Assembly (NCBI RefSeq): GCF_014646295.1 | Contig: NZ_BMNE01000004.1 | Coordinates: 1-64,000, forward strand | Source of the DNA: Nocardia rhizosphaerihabitans | GTDB lineage: Bacteria; Actinomycetota; Actinomycetes; Mycobacteriales; Mycobacteriaceae | DNA length: 64,000 nt | Direction of reading: 5' to 3' | Shown: positions 7,814 through 15,104 of the stretch, piece by piece | How the letters are laid out: the number at the start of each line of letters is the position of its first letter | Numbering within the stretch: the first letter of the stretch is position 1 | Position numbers and translations under genes: made by a program | Notes under the pieces: generated by a model | What the model was told of the DNA's origin: nothing | Database searches by the model: none | The model's input: the letters and a program-made list of their open reading frames with translations, nothing else

Positions 7814-8674
7814 TCAGCGACGTTTCCGCAGCAATCGATAGCTGATCGCGCCCGCGATGATCACGCTCAATCCGACCGCCGCCGTTGCCGCCACGGTGGT
7901 GCTCGACGGCGCCTGGAATCGCGACCACAGCGACACCGGATTGGAGAAGGTGAGCACCGGCCAGCCGCGCGCGACGGCCTCCTTGCGCAGCGCCCGGTCG
8001 GGATTGACCACCGTCGGGTGGCCGACCGCGCTCAGCATCGGCAGGTCGGTGATCGAATCGGAGTACGCGTAGCACCTGGACAGGTCGTAACCCTCTGCCG
8101 CGGCCAGCTTTTCGATCGCGGCGACCTTGCCGTCGCCATAGCAGTAGAACTCGATGTCGCCGGTGTACCTGCCGTCCTCGACGACCATCCGGGTGGCCTC
8201 GGTGTGCGAGGCGTCGAGCACGTCGGCTATCGGCGTGACGATCTCCTCGCCGGACGCCGAGACGATCACCACGTCGTGTCCGCGGATCTTGTGATCGGCG
8301 ATCAGATCGGCGGCCTCGGCGTAGATCAGCGGGTCGACCAGATCGTGAAGCGTCTCGGCCACAATGGATTTCACCTGCTCGACATCCCAGCCGGCGCACA
8401 TGTTGGCGAGGTTTGCCCGCATTCGTTCCATCTGGTCGTGATCGGCCCCGGAAAGCAGGAACAAAAAGTGCGCGTAGCTGCTCTCCAGCACGGCGCGACG
8501 GTTGAGCAGACCCTGTGCGTAGAACGGTTTGCTGAACACGAAAGCGCTCGACTTCGCGATCACCGTTTTGTCGAGATCGAAGAACGCCGCGACGCGTCCG
8601 CCGGGCACCGGCGCTCGGCCCGAATGGGCGAGTCTTGTGTCCGGAAGCGGAGTCTGGTCACGTTCGGCCGTCAC
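7814..8674 (-). CDS. HAD-superfamily (subfamily IB) phosphatase with C-terminal membrane anchor
   Basis: 286 residues from the GTG at 8674. Motif I is FFDLDKT, with the nucleophile Asp33 and acid/base Asp35. Motif II is VIVSASGEE, and motif III with the acidic pair is YSDSITDLPML, a SerB/PSP-like layout. Residues about 258-282 form a single hydrophobic helix followed by RLLRKRR, so the enzyme is probably tethered to the inner face of the membrane. A TATCCT -10-like element lies seven bases before the GTG with no ribosome-binding site, suggesting a leaderless mRNA. The gene lies between the 6C and Ms1-like RNAs. The substrate is unknown; relatives dephosphorylate phosphoserine or lysophospholipids. 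Confidence 0.85.
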   Translation of the reverse strand: MTAERDQTPLPDTRLAHSGRAPVPGGRVAAFFDLDKTVIAKSSAFVFSKPFYAQGLLNRRAVLESSYAHFLFLLSGADHDQMERMRANLANMCAGWDVEQVKSIVAETLHDLVDPLIYAEAADLIADHKIRGHDVVIVSASGEEIVTPIADVLDASHTEATRMVVEDGRYTGDIEFYCYGDGKVAAIEKLAAAEGYDLSRCYAYSDSITDLPMLSAVGHPTVVNPDRALRKEAVARGWPVLTFSNPVSLWSRFQAPSSTTVAATAAVGLSVIIAGAISYRLLRKRR

Positions 8675-8794
8675 GTCAACAGGATAGGCACGCCTCGCGT
8701 GGAGTGCAGTAGGCGGCCGTCCTGGCCCCTCCGAAGGGTTTGCCCTGGGGACGCCGGAGGCCGCGAATCGCCGAAAGATGGTGGCGAACGCTAC

Positions 8795-8825
8795 TTGCGC
8801 CTGCGCCGGGGGATGGGTGTAGTAT
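8795..8825 (+). promoter_or_regulatory. Promoter of 6C RNA
   Basis: TTGCGC at 8795-8800 and TAGTAT at 8820-8825, separated by 19 bases. It places a start near 8832, exactly at the first base of the structured region. The long spacer makes the -35 call weaker than the -10 call. Confidence 0.5.
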
Positions 8826-8831
8826 TGCTGA

Positions 8832-8925
8832 CACCTGGACATGGTCCAGGCGCGTTCAGCCCGACCCCCCGGGGCTGAACCCGACGGCCCCAGCCTCCTC
8901 CCCCCCGGCTGGGGCCGTCCTCTAT
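8832..8925 (+). ncRNA. 6C RNA (B11-like) with cytosine-rich hairpin loops
   Basis: Three consecutive hairpins. The first is CCTGGAC-ATG-GTCCAGG (8834-8850). The second has arms TTCAGCCC/GGGCTGAA with a loop containing six C (8855-8879). The third has 11-bp arms CGGCCCCAGCC/GGCTGGGGCCG with seven consecutive C in the loop (8885-8917), followed by TCCTCTATTT as a terminator tail. Two stems with C-rich loops define the actinobacterial 6C RNA family. The position (divergent from the HAD gene, just upstream of ssd) and the predicted length of about 94 nt also match B11 of M. tuberculosis. 6C RNA is known to base-pair with mRNAs through its C-rich loops; targets here are unknown. Confidence 0.88.
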
Positions 8926-9023
8926 TTCCGGGTAGGTCGAGAAAGTTCTCCACACCCCCGAGTTATCCACAATCGGCTTTCGCCGCCTTTCCGCTCGCTC
9001 GCGATTCCTCCACGCTGAGCTGC

Positions 9024-10121
9024 ATGAACCTCCTCGCCAAACCGCCCGCTGTCGGACTGGCTCCCGCGCTGGTGCTCGTGCGTGACCATCGCCTACGCGC
9101 CGAAGTGCGCCGGGTCGCGGCGGCCGCCGAACGCGCCACCGACGAGCGCGCCATGCCGGTCGGCAGGCACGCGTGGTCGGGGGCGGGCATGGTGATCCTC
9201 GACACTGCGGCCGCTACCGCGGCTGCCGCCGAGGGCTGTCCGCGGCGTCCGGGGATCGTGCTCGTCACCGAGGGGGAGCCCGCGGTGTCCGACTGGCAGG
9301 CGGCCACCGCGGTCGGTGCCGAGCGGGTCGTCGCGTTGCCTGCCTGCGCGGTCGAACTGGTGGAGCAGTTCGCCGAGCATGCCGAATCCCGGACGGGGGA
9401 GGGCGTGGTCGTGGCGGTCGCCGGTGCGGGCGGCGGCGCGGGTGCGTCGACACTCGCCGCTGCCATCGCCTTACGTGCCGCCGCGCGACGGTCGAGACGC
9501 GACACCGTGCTCATCGACGGTGCGCCGCTCGACGGTGGAATCGACCTGGTGCTCGGGATGGAGAATGTCCCCGGGCTGCGCTGGCCGGACCTGGTCATCG
9601 AGGACGGCCGGGTCTCCGCGACGGCGCTGCACAACGCACTGCCCGCTGCGGCGGCCGGGCTCGCGGTGTTGTCCTGCGGGCGGCACGGCGCGGGGCGATC
9701 ACCCGCCGAGCTGACGCCTGCCGCGGTCCGTGCTGTCATCGAATCCGGCAGGGCGGCAGGCGATCTGGTCGTCTGCGATGTGTCCGCCGAGCGCGGCCCG
9801 GCGGCGGATACGATGGTCGATGCCGCTGATCTGGTGGTCCTGGTCGTGCCCGCCCGGCTGCGCGCTGTTGCCGCGGCCGAGGTGGTGGCCTCCTATCTCG
9901 GCGAGCGAAACCCCAACCGCGGCTTGGTCGTTCGTGGTCCGGCGCCGGGTGGGTTGCGTGGTGCGGAAGTGGCCGAGGTGCTCGGGCTGCCGCTGCTGGC
10001 CGCGATGCGCGGGCAGTCGGGGCTGGCGGCGCGACTCGAACGCGGCGGGCTGAGCGTGCGCAGGCGCGGGCCGCTGCGTGATGCAGCCGACGCGGTGCTG
10101 TCGATGGTGGGTGCGCGATGA
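9024..10121 (+). CDS. ssd: Septum-site/TadZ-like ParA-family protein (Ssd, CpaE-like)
   Basis: 365 residues; first gene of the tad-like operon and probable positional factor for the pilus/secretion machine, related to MinD/CpaE. A receiver-like N-terminal part is followed by a ParA-like domain whose deviant Walker A region (AVAGAGGGAGASTLAAAIAL, about residues 131-150) has no lysine at either usual position. The acidic switch region DGAPLDGGIDLVLG follows. ATP binding is therefore doubtful. The ATG at 9024 was chosen because upstream in-frame codons read through the 6C RNA. The 3' end overlaps the cpaF start (ATGA). Confidence 0.85.
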   Translation: MNLLAKPPAVGLAPALVLVRDHRLRAEVRRVAAAAERATDERAMPVGRHAWSGAGMVILDTAAATAAAAEGCPRRPGIVLVTEGEPAVSDWQAATAVGAERVVALPACAVELVEQFAEHAESRTGEGVVVAVAGAGGGAGASTLAAAIALRAAARRSRRDTVLIDGAPLDGGIDLVLGMENVPGLRWPDLVIEDGRVSATALHNALPAAAAGLAVLSCGRHGAGRSPAELTPAAVRAVIESGRAAGDLVVCDVSAERGPAADTMVDAADLVVLVVPARLRAVAAAEVVASYLGERNPNRGLVVRGPAPGGLRGAEVAEVLGLPLLAAMRGQSGLAARLERGGLSVRRRGPLRDAADAVLSMVGAR

Positions 10122-11299
10122 CCACGTTCGTCACCGTCGACCTGCTCGAACGGGTCCGCGAACGGCTCGCCGAGCACGCGGGCGTGCCCGACGCGGCACA
10201 GCTGGCCGCCGCGATCCGAGCCGAAGCCGGTGGCGTGCTCGCCGACACCGACCTGCTGCGGGCGCTGCGTCTGCTGCAGACCGAGATGACCGGTGCGGGT
10301 CTGCTCGAGCCGCTGCTGCACGATCCCCAGGTCGCCGATGTGCTCGTCACCGGCCCCGACTCGGTATGGATCGACCGTGGCCACGGTCTCGAAAAGACCG
10401 GCGTCCGCTTCGCCGACGAGGCCGCGGTCCGCAGGCTCGCTCAGCGGCTCGCTCTCGCCGCCGGACGCAGGCTCGACGACGCCCAACCCTGGGTCGACGG
10501 CAAGCTCACCGGCGCCGAGGCCACGCTCGGCGACGCGTTCGGTGTCCGCCTGCACGCGGTCCTCGCGCCTGTCGCCCACGATGGGACCTGTCTATCTCTG
10601 CGTGTGCTCCGCCCGGCCACCCAGGGCCTCACCGCCCTGGCCGCCGCCGGCTCGGTGCCGTCCACTGCACTCCGGCTGCTGACCGACATCGTCCGCGCCC
10701 GGCTCGCGTTCCTCGTCGTCGGTGGTACCGGCGCAGGTAAGACCACCCTGCTTTCCGCGCTCCTCGCCGCCGTAGACCCGGCCGAGCGGATCATCTGCGT
10801 CGAGGACGCGGCCGAACTCGCCCCCGTTCATCCCCATGTGGTGCGGCTGGTCGCACGCACCGCCAACGTCGAAGGCGTCGGCGCGGTCACCGTGCGCGAC
10901 CTGGTCCGCCAGGCGCTGCGCATGCGCCCCGACCGCATCGTCGTCGGCGAGGTCCGCGGCGCCGAGGTCGTCGACCTCCTCACCGCCCTCAACACCGGCC
11001 ACGACGGCGGCGCGGGCACCGTCCACGCCAACTCTCCCCAAGAAGTCCCCGCCCGCCTCGAAGCCCTGGCCGCCCTCGGCGGCATGGACCGCGCCGCTCT
11101 GCACAGCCAACTCGCCGCCGCGGTCCAAGTGGTCCTCCATATCCACCGCCGAGCCGACGGCACCCGCGGCCTCCGCGAGATCGGCGTCCTCGAACGAGAC
11201 GGCGCAGGCATCCGAATCACCCCCGCCTGGCGCTCCGACGACCTGCCCGCTCCCGGCGCCGCCGAACTGAAGCGACTGATCGAGGTGCGACTCGGATGA
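10118..11299 (+). CDS. cpaF: Tad/type II-IV secretion ATPase CpaF/TadA
   Basis: Cytoplasmic hexameric ATPase that powers pilus assembly or secretion. 393 residues with Walker A VVGGTGAGKTTLLSALL near residue 200, the Asp box (IICVEDAAELAP), Walker B region (RIVVGEVRGAEVVDLL) and His box (GHDGGAGTVHANS), all intact. The N-terminal domain is shorter than in Caulobacter CpaF, as usual for the actinobacterial helicase/secretion-neighbourhood family. It overlaps ssd by four bases. Its stop overlaps an ATG of the repeat region that follows. Confidence 0.93.
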   Translation: MTTFVTVDLLERVRERLAEHAGVPDAAQLAAAIRAEAGGVLADTDLLRALRLLQTEMTGAGLLEPLLHDPQVADVLVTGPDSVWIDRGHGLEKTGVRFADEAAVRRLAQRLALAAGRRLDDAQPWVDGKLTGAEATLGDAFGVRLHAVLAPVAHDGTCLSLRVLRPATQGLTALAAAGSVPSTALRLLTDIVRARLAFLVVGGTGAGKTTLLSALLAAVDPAERIICVEDAAELAPVHPHVVRLVARTANVEGVGAVTVRDLVRQALRMRPDRIVVGEVRGAEVVDLLTALNTGHDGGAGTVHANSPQEVPARLEALAALGGMDRAALHSQLAAAVQVVLHIHRRADGTRGLREIGVLERDGAGIRITPAWRSDDLPAPGAAELKRLIEVRLG

Positions 11300-12172
11300 G
11301 GACCACAGGTGCAGGCGCATGGCCGATCCGCGGCAACAGTGCGTCCCCGCAGGTCAGCGACCTGCGCTCGGCTCGGAGCCGCGAGATGGTCGGGTCGTCC
11401 CCTGGTGCGGGTGCCGGTGTGTGGCCGATCCGCGAAAACGGCGGGCTTCCGAGGGCCGGTAGTCGGCACTCAGCGCGGAGCCGGAGCCGCGCATCGGCAG
11501 GGTCGCCTGACGTGCGGACCGGTGCGTCGTCGGTCGGCGGAGAGGGTTCGTCCCTGCAGGCCCGAGGCCGGTGCTCGGCACGGAGCTGTGGATCGGCGGG
11601 GTCGACCGGGACTGGTGTAAGGCCGGGCCGCGGAGATGGTGCTTCGGCACAGGCCGGTGATAGGCGCTCGGCCCAGAGGCGCACGGCGGCAGGATCGCCC
11701 GGTTCGGGCGCTGGCGGGATTCGATCGGCTCGGCGGCGCAGCTGGTTGACGCGAGTGGTTCGGGTGGCGATCGGGGTGCAACTGCGGGATCGGTTTGCGA
11801 GCGATGGTCGACGGTCGGGCGGCAAGCGAAGGCAATCGTCATGGGTGGGATCGAGCGAGTGCTCTTGCACGGTGGTGCCCGCTGAGGGGACCTCGCGAGT
11901 CGGGGCGCCGCCGTTCAGCAGCGCGGTGCCGGTGTCGTTCTTCGGCACGGCGGGCGACGGGCGGGATCGCCTGTGCGGTTCCGGTTTCGACGTGGCGTTC
12001 GCTGCTGTGGATGCGGTGCTGCCCAGCGACCTTGCGCTCGTCGCGGACTCGGTCCTGACGGCGGCGCCGGCGGTTTCCCTTCCACGGGCAGTGGTGCGAA
12101 CTCCCGCATCGACAGCCGCTCCGGAATCAACGCGAAACGATCTGGGATACACCACTACTAGACGGCACGGGG
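11296..12172 (+). other. ~870-bp interruption of the tad operon; doubtful coding
   Basis: A frame runs from the ATG at 11296 (ATGA overlap with cpaF) to 12420, into tadB in another frame. It encodes a Ser/Arg/Gly-rich product. An antisense frame spans 12155-11217. Third-position G+C in both is only moderately raised (about three-quarters by eye, against almost all G/C in neighbouring genes), and neither frame resembles a family I know. I therefore treat the stretch as a repeat-bearing spacer or decayed gene. In related genomes cpaF is followed directly by tadB. Confidence 0.45.
11304..11740. repeat. Four degenerate ~100-bp tandem repeats between cpaF and tadB
   Basis: Units begin near 11304, 11404, 11509 and 11608, with a partial fifth at 11701. 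The best conserved core is GGCACTCAGCGCGGAGCCG-like (compare 11465, 11572, 11663). When translated in the frame opened by the ATG at 11296, unit offsets measured at the SARS/SAQR motif are about 34, 35 and 31 codons, so insertions and deletions keep the reading register. The repeats look like SARSR...AGSP blocks on the plus strand and as RLRAERR..PACG...PSPRIGHTPAP blocks on the minus strand. Either strand could have been coding. Confidence 0.6.
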
Positions 12173-12967
12173 GTGGCGATGGAGATCGGACTGCTCTGCT
12201 GCGCGGTGGCGGTGCTGATGCTTCCCGCTGCGGGCGATCGGCGGCGCTTTCGGCGGCTGTTCGATGCGGGCAGTGCGCGTGCGGCGAGACGGATGCCGGT
12301 GGAGTGGTGTGCAGGAATCGGGCTGGCGTGCACGGCCTTCGCGTTCGGGATCGGGACGGGACTGGCGGCGCTCATGGTGGGCGTCACCGTCGCGGTGCGG
12401 AATCGGCGCGGTCATGGTGAGCGGGCCCGGCGAGCGGAGTGCGGTCACCTGTTGGCCGGGCTCGAGGCAGTCGTCGGCGAACTGCGGGTTGGCGCGCATC
12501 CGAGCGCGGCGGCGGAGGCCGCGGCAGCCGAGTCGCGGGGAGAGGCGGCGCGGGTCCTCGGCATCAGCGCTGGCCGCAGCAGACTCGGCGGCTCCGGCGC
12601 CGACGGCTGGCTGCACCCGGATTCGATTGTCGCCGAAGAACTGTCGCGGATCGCCGTCGCCTGGCGGGTGGCCGAAGAACACGGCCTCGCCCTCGCCGAG
12701 CTGCTGGCCGCGGCGCGAACCGACCTCCTCGGCCGCATCCGCTTCCGCGACCGAACCGAAGCGGCCCTGGCGGGAGCCCGCGCCTCGGCCACCGTCCTGG
12801 CCGGCCTCCCACTGGTAGGCATCGGCCTCGGCCAGCTGATGGGCGCAGCTCCGCTGACAGTGCTCTTCGGCTCACCCGCAGGTGAACTTCTCCTACCGCT
12901 CGGCGCGGCCCTCGCCTGCTGTGGATTGCTGTGGACAGATGTGATCACCCGCCGCGGAACAGCCTGA
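12173..12967 (+). CDS. tadB: TadB-like inner-membrane platform protein (T2SSF)
   Basis: 264 residues from GTG 12173; ATG 12179, two codons later, is equally possible after a GGGGG-rich site. Type II secretion F-domain architecture: two N-terminal hydrophobic segments (IGLLCCAVAVLML and CAGIGLACTAFAFGIGTGLAALMVG), a central cytoplasmic helical region with the conserved WRVAEEHGLALAELL block, and two C-terminal helices ending near residue 255. It anchors the CpaF ATPase to the membrane. The region before it lacks the usual tight coupling to cpaF because of the repeat insertion. Confidence 0.85.
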   Translation: MAMEIGLLCCAVAVLMLPAAGDRRRFRRLFDAGSARAARRMPVEWCAGIGLACTAFAFGIGTGLAALMVGVTVAVRNRRGHGERARRAECGHLLAGLEAVVGELRVGAHPSAAAEAAAAESRGEAARVLGISAGRSRLGGSGADGWLHPDSIVAEELSRIAVAWRVAEEHGLALAELLAAARTDLLGRIRFRDRTEAALAGARASATVLAGLPLVGIGLGQLMGAAPLTVLFGSPAGELLLPLGAALACCGLLWTDVITRRGTA

Positions 12968-13163
12968 ACGATGGGCGTCCGATTGCGCTGCGGTGCATGC
13001 GCGTTCATAGGGGCCGTATGGGTTGGTGACGAAATGTTCGCGCCTTCGGGTCTGTGAGAACGCATCAGATCGGCGGTGGAGACCGCAATGCACTGCAGGC
13101 CAGCGAGATTGGCGCCGGAGTCGAAGGTCTGGATCGGTTGAAACGTCGTGGGGAGGGGTTGCT
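12968..13163. other. Spacer between tadB and tadC
   Basis: 196 bases. An in-frame upstream extension of tadC exists from 13023 but is Arg/Cys rich, unlike the family, and has no ribosome-binding site. I see no promoter or hairpin I would defend. Confidence 0.4.
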
Positions 13164-13793
13164 GTGCAGGACATGGTGGGTACGCCGTCACCTTTCGCGC
13201 TGCTGGTCGCGGCCATAGCGGTCGTGGTGGTGCCCGGGCGCGTGGCGGTGAGCCGGCGGATGCGGGCGCTGGGCCGGTCGCCGACGGCCACACCGGAGGT
13301 AGGGAGTGGGTCGGCGAAGGCGGATCCGCTCGGGTCGGCGTCGGCGTTCGATCTGCTGGCCGCTTGTCTGCGGGCGGGGCTGCCGATGGCTGCGGCCGCG
13401 CGGGCCAGTGCGGGGACGGCGCCGCCGGTGCTGCGGGCCTCGCTGCTGCGGGCCGCCGATCTGCTGGCGCTCGGCGCTGACGCGGCGACGGCGTGGGAGC
13501 GCGCCGCGGTGGATGCGGTCGGGTCGGCGGGCGCGGAGGAGGTCGAGTCGCTGGCCAGGATGGCGCGGCGCTCGGCCCGTTCGGGCTCCTCGTTGGCCGC
13601 GGCCGTCGGCGAACTGGCGGACCAGCGCCGGGAAGCCGTGGAAGACGCGGCCGTCGCGCGTGCCGAACGGGCGGGCGTGCTGATCGGCGGACCGCTCGGC
13701 CTGTGCTTCCTGCCCGCCTTCGTGTGCCTCGGCATCGTCCCGGTCGTGATCGGCCTGGCCGATCGGGTCCTCGGCGACGGCGGACTGCTGTGA
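13164..13793 (+). CDS. tadC: TadC-like inner-membrane platform protein (T2SSF)
   Basis: 209 residues from the GTG at 13164, which follows GGGAGGGG with five bases of spacing. An N-terminal helix (FALLVAAIAVVVVPG) is followed by the F-domain core: LLAACLRAGLPMAAAARASA, then AWERAAVD..., then RSARSGSSLAAAVGELADQRR. Two hydrophobic segments close the protein (GVLIGGPLGLCFLPAFVCLGIVPVVIGLA). Partner of TadB in the pilus base. Confidence 0.85.
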   Translation: MQDMVGTPSPFALLVAAIAVVVVPGRVAVSRRMRALGRSPTATPEVGSGSAKADPLGSASAFDLLAACLRAGLPMAAAARASAGTAPPVLRASLLRAADLLALGADAATAWERAAVDAVGSAGAEEVESLARMARRSARSGSSLAAAVGELADQRREAVEDAAVARAERAGVLIGGPLGLCFLPAFVCLGIVPVVIGLADRVLGDGGLL

Positions 13794-13862
13794 CCGGCCT
13801 CGGCGAGGTCGGCGAATCGTCACCGCGCGGATCGGCCGCGTGGTGTGGAAGGAGAGGGGATC

Positions 13863-14075
13863 ATGATGACGTTCGTACGCGCCGTATATATAGGGGCGAA
13901 GACGCGGATCACGCGCCTGCTGATCGACGACGACGGCATGTCCACCGCGGAGTACGCGATCGGCACCATCGCGGCCGCGGCGTTCGGTGCGGTGCTCTAC
14001 GGGGTGGTGACCGGGGACAGCATCGTCAACGCCCTGACCCAGATCATCGACAAGGCGCTCAACACGAGTGTGTAA
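13863..14075 (+). CDS. flp: Flp-type pilin precursor (DUF4244 family)
   Basis: 70 residues. The ATG at 13863 follows AAGGAGAGGGG. The basic leader is followed by DDDG-MSTAEYA, in which G25 is the expected cleavage position and Glu30 and Tyr31 are the +5 and +6 residues of class III prepilins. The helix AIGTIAAAAFGAVLYGVV polymerises. This is the major structural subunit of the predicted pilus. No prepilin peptidase gene is in the window. Confidence 0.9.
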   Translation: MMTFVRAVYIGAKTRITRLLIDDDGMSTAEYAIGTIAAAAFGAVLYGVVTGDSIVNALTQIIDKALNTSV

Positions 14076-14116
14076 AGCAGTGCGGCACAAGCTGTCTTGC
14101 TGACGACGCAGGCGCG

Positions 14117-14431
14117 GTGACGGTCGAGGCCGCCATCGCCCTCGCCGCACTGGTGTGTGCGGTGGTGCTGTGCATCGGTGCGCTGCTGGCCGCGTCGACC
14201 CAGGTGCGCTGTGTCGACGCGGCTCGCGAGGCGGCCCGGCTGGCCGCGCGGGGCGACACGGCGCACGCTGTGGCCGCAGCCAAGACCGTCGCGCCACCCG
14301 GTGCGGTGATCGATGTCCGCGGTGAGGGTGATCGGGTGGTCGCCGCGGTCGCCGCGGGCACACCGCTGCTTCCCGGACTCAGGTTGCGCGCCGAGGCGGT
14401 CGCGATCGCCGAGCCCGGGGTCGGTCGATGA
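14117..14431 (+). CDS. tadE: TadE-like pseudopilin (start uncertain)
   Basis: TadE-like minor pilin: AVTVEAAIALAALVCAVVLCIGALL, then QVRCVDAAREAARLAARGD, a conserved block of this neighbourhood. Family-like sequence (DDAG-AVTVE, with a possible cleavage Gly and Glu at +5) continues upstream of the only in-frame start, GTG 14117. Starting there would remove the processing site. The frame is open back through the flp stop, but no ATG, GTG, TTG or CTG lies between 14072 and 14117. True translation may start at a rare codon, by coupling with flp, or be disrupted. The 3' end overlaps the next gene by ATGA. Confidence 0.7.
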   Translation: MTVEAAIALAALVCAVVLCIGALLAASTQVRCVDAAREAARLAARGDTAHAVAAAKTVAPPGAVIDVRGEGDRVVAAVAAGTPLLPGLRLRAEAVAIAEPGVGR

Positions 14432-14805
14432 CCGGCTCGGTGGCGCGGCGCCTCGCCGGGGACGGAGGCGGTGCGACGGCGTTCGCGTGCTTGGCGTTGG
14501 CCGGGCTGATCGCACTGACCATGGTGATCGGTCAGGTGGGCGTGGTGGTGGTCGCCCGGCATCGGGCGCAGGCCGCGGCCGACCTCGGCGCGCTCGGCGC
14601 CGCGAGCGTGTTGGCCGAAGGGGCCGAGGCGGCGTGCACCGAGGCCGGAGAGGTCGCGCGGTGGATGGGCGTGCGCATGCGACGGTGCGCGGTAGCGCAG
14701 TGGGACGTCGTGGTCGCGGTAGAGGCGAATGCGTCATTCGGAGTGTTCGGTGTGCGCACGGTCTCCGGCGCCGCTCGCGCTGGTCCGGTGGACGAGAGTG
14801 AGTGA
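14428..14805 (+). CDS. TadE/TadF-like protein of the helicase-secretion neighbourhood
   Basis: 125 residues. GDGGGATAFACLALAGLIALTMVIGQVGVVVVARHRAQAAADLGALGAA is a single N-terminal helix with a prepilin-like preceding Gly and the conserved R.RAQ.AADL.AL motif of Flp-locus TadE-like proteins. Several cysteines follow (CTEAG, RRCAV). The start ATG overlaps the tadE stop. Last gene of the ssd-cpaF-tadBC-flp-tadE operon. Confidence 0.8.
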   Translation: MTGSVARRLAGDGGGATAFACLALAGLIALTMVIGQVGVVVVARHRAQAAADLGALGAASVLAEGAEAACTEAGEVARWMGVRMRRCAVAQWDVVVAVEANASFGVFGVRTVSGAARAGPVDESE

Positions 14806-14916
14806 CGCAGAAGTGTTATCACTGGTCGGTGGATGTTCCGCACCGAACTAATACGGAATTCACCGGAACTCATTCTCCGAATTCTCCTGCACATTGTTTT
14901 AGGAGGAGAGAACTAA

Positions 14917-15069
14917 ATGAAAAGAATGATGTGGCCAACTCGCCCGCTCCCGTTGGCAATGGGCCAGTTAACAGAAGAGTCGTCCTTTTTATTCGCGAGG
15001 CGGTCGATCGCCGACCCGTCGGTGCTGGTCAACGCAAATATGGTCGATCGACCAGCATTCTCGCAGTGA
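14917..15069 (+). CDS. Small orphan ORF, 50 residues, strong ribosome-binding site
   Basis: Begins ATG at 14917, six bases after AGGAGGAGAG (14901-14910), the strongest Shine-Dalgarno sequence nearby. The product starts MKRMMWPTRPLPLAMGQLTE and ends VDRPAFSQ; I recognise no family. Codon use is poorer in G/C than the neighbours (AAA, AGA, TTA, ACA). The upstream 100 bases are A/T rich with GAATTC-type repeats. It contains a perfect 14-bp palindrome TGGTCGATCGACCA at 15041-15054. It may be a foreign small gene, a leader peptide or a toxin-like peptide; the function cannot be stated. Confidence 0.5.
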   Translation: MKRMMWPTRPLPLAMGQLTEESSFLFARRSIADPSVLVNANMVDRPAFSQ

Positions 15070-15104
15070 GGTGTAGCGCCGGTCACGTCACCGCCGCAGC
15101 GGCA

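Noticed and set aside
11217..12155. Minus-strand 312-codon frame over the tandem repeats
   Set aside because: Repeat units read well in it, but it overlaps the end of cpaF by 83 bases and lacks a ribosome-binding site and codon bias. Kept only as an alternative reading of the repeat.
13023..13163. Longer start for tadC
   Set aside because: Extra 47 residues are Arg/Cys rich without homology to the family, while GTG 13164 has an excellent ribosome-binding site.
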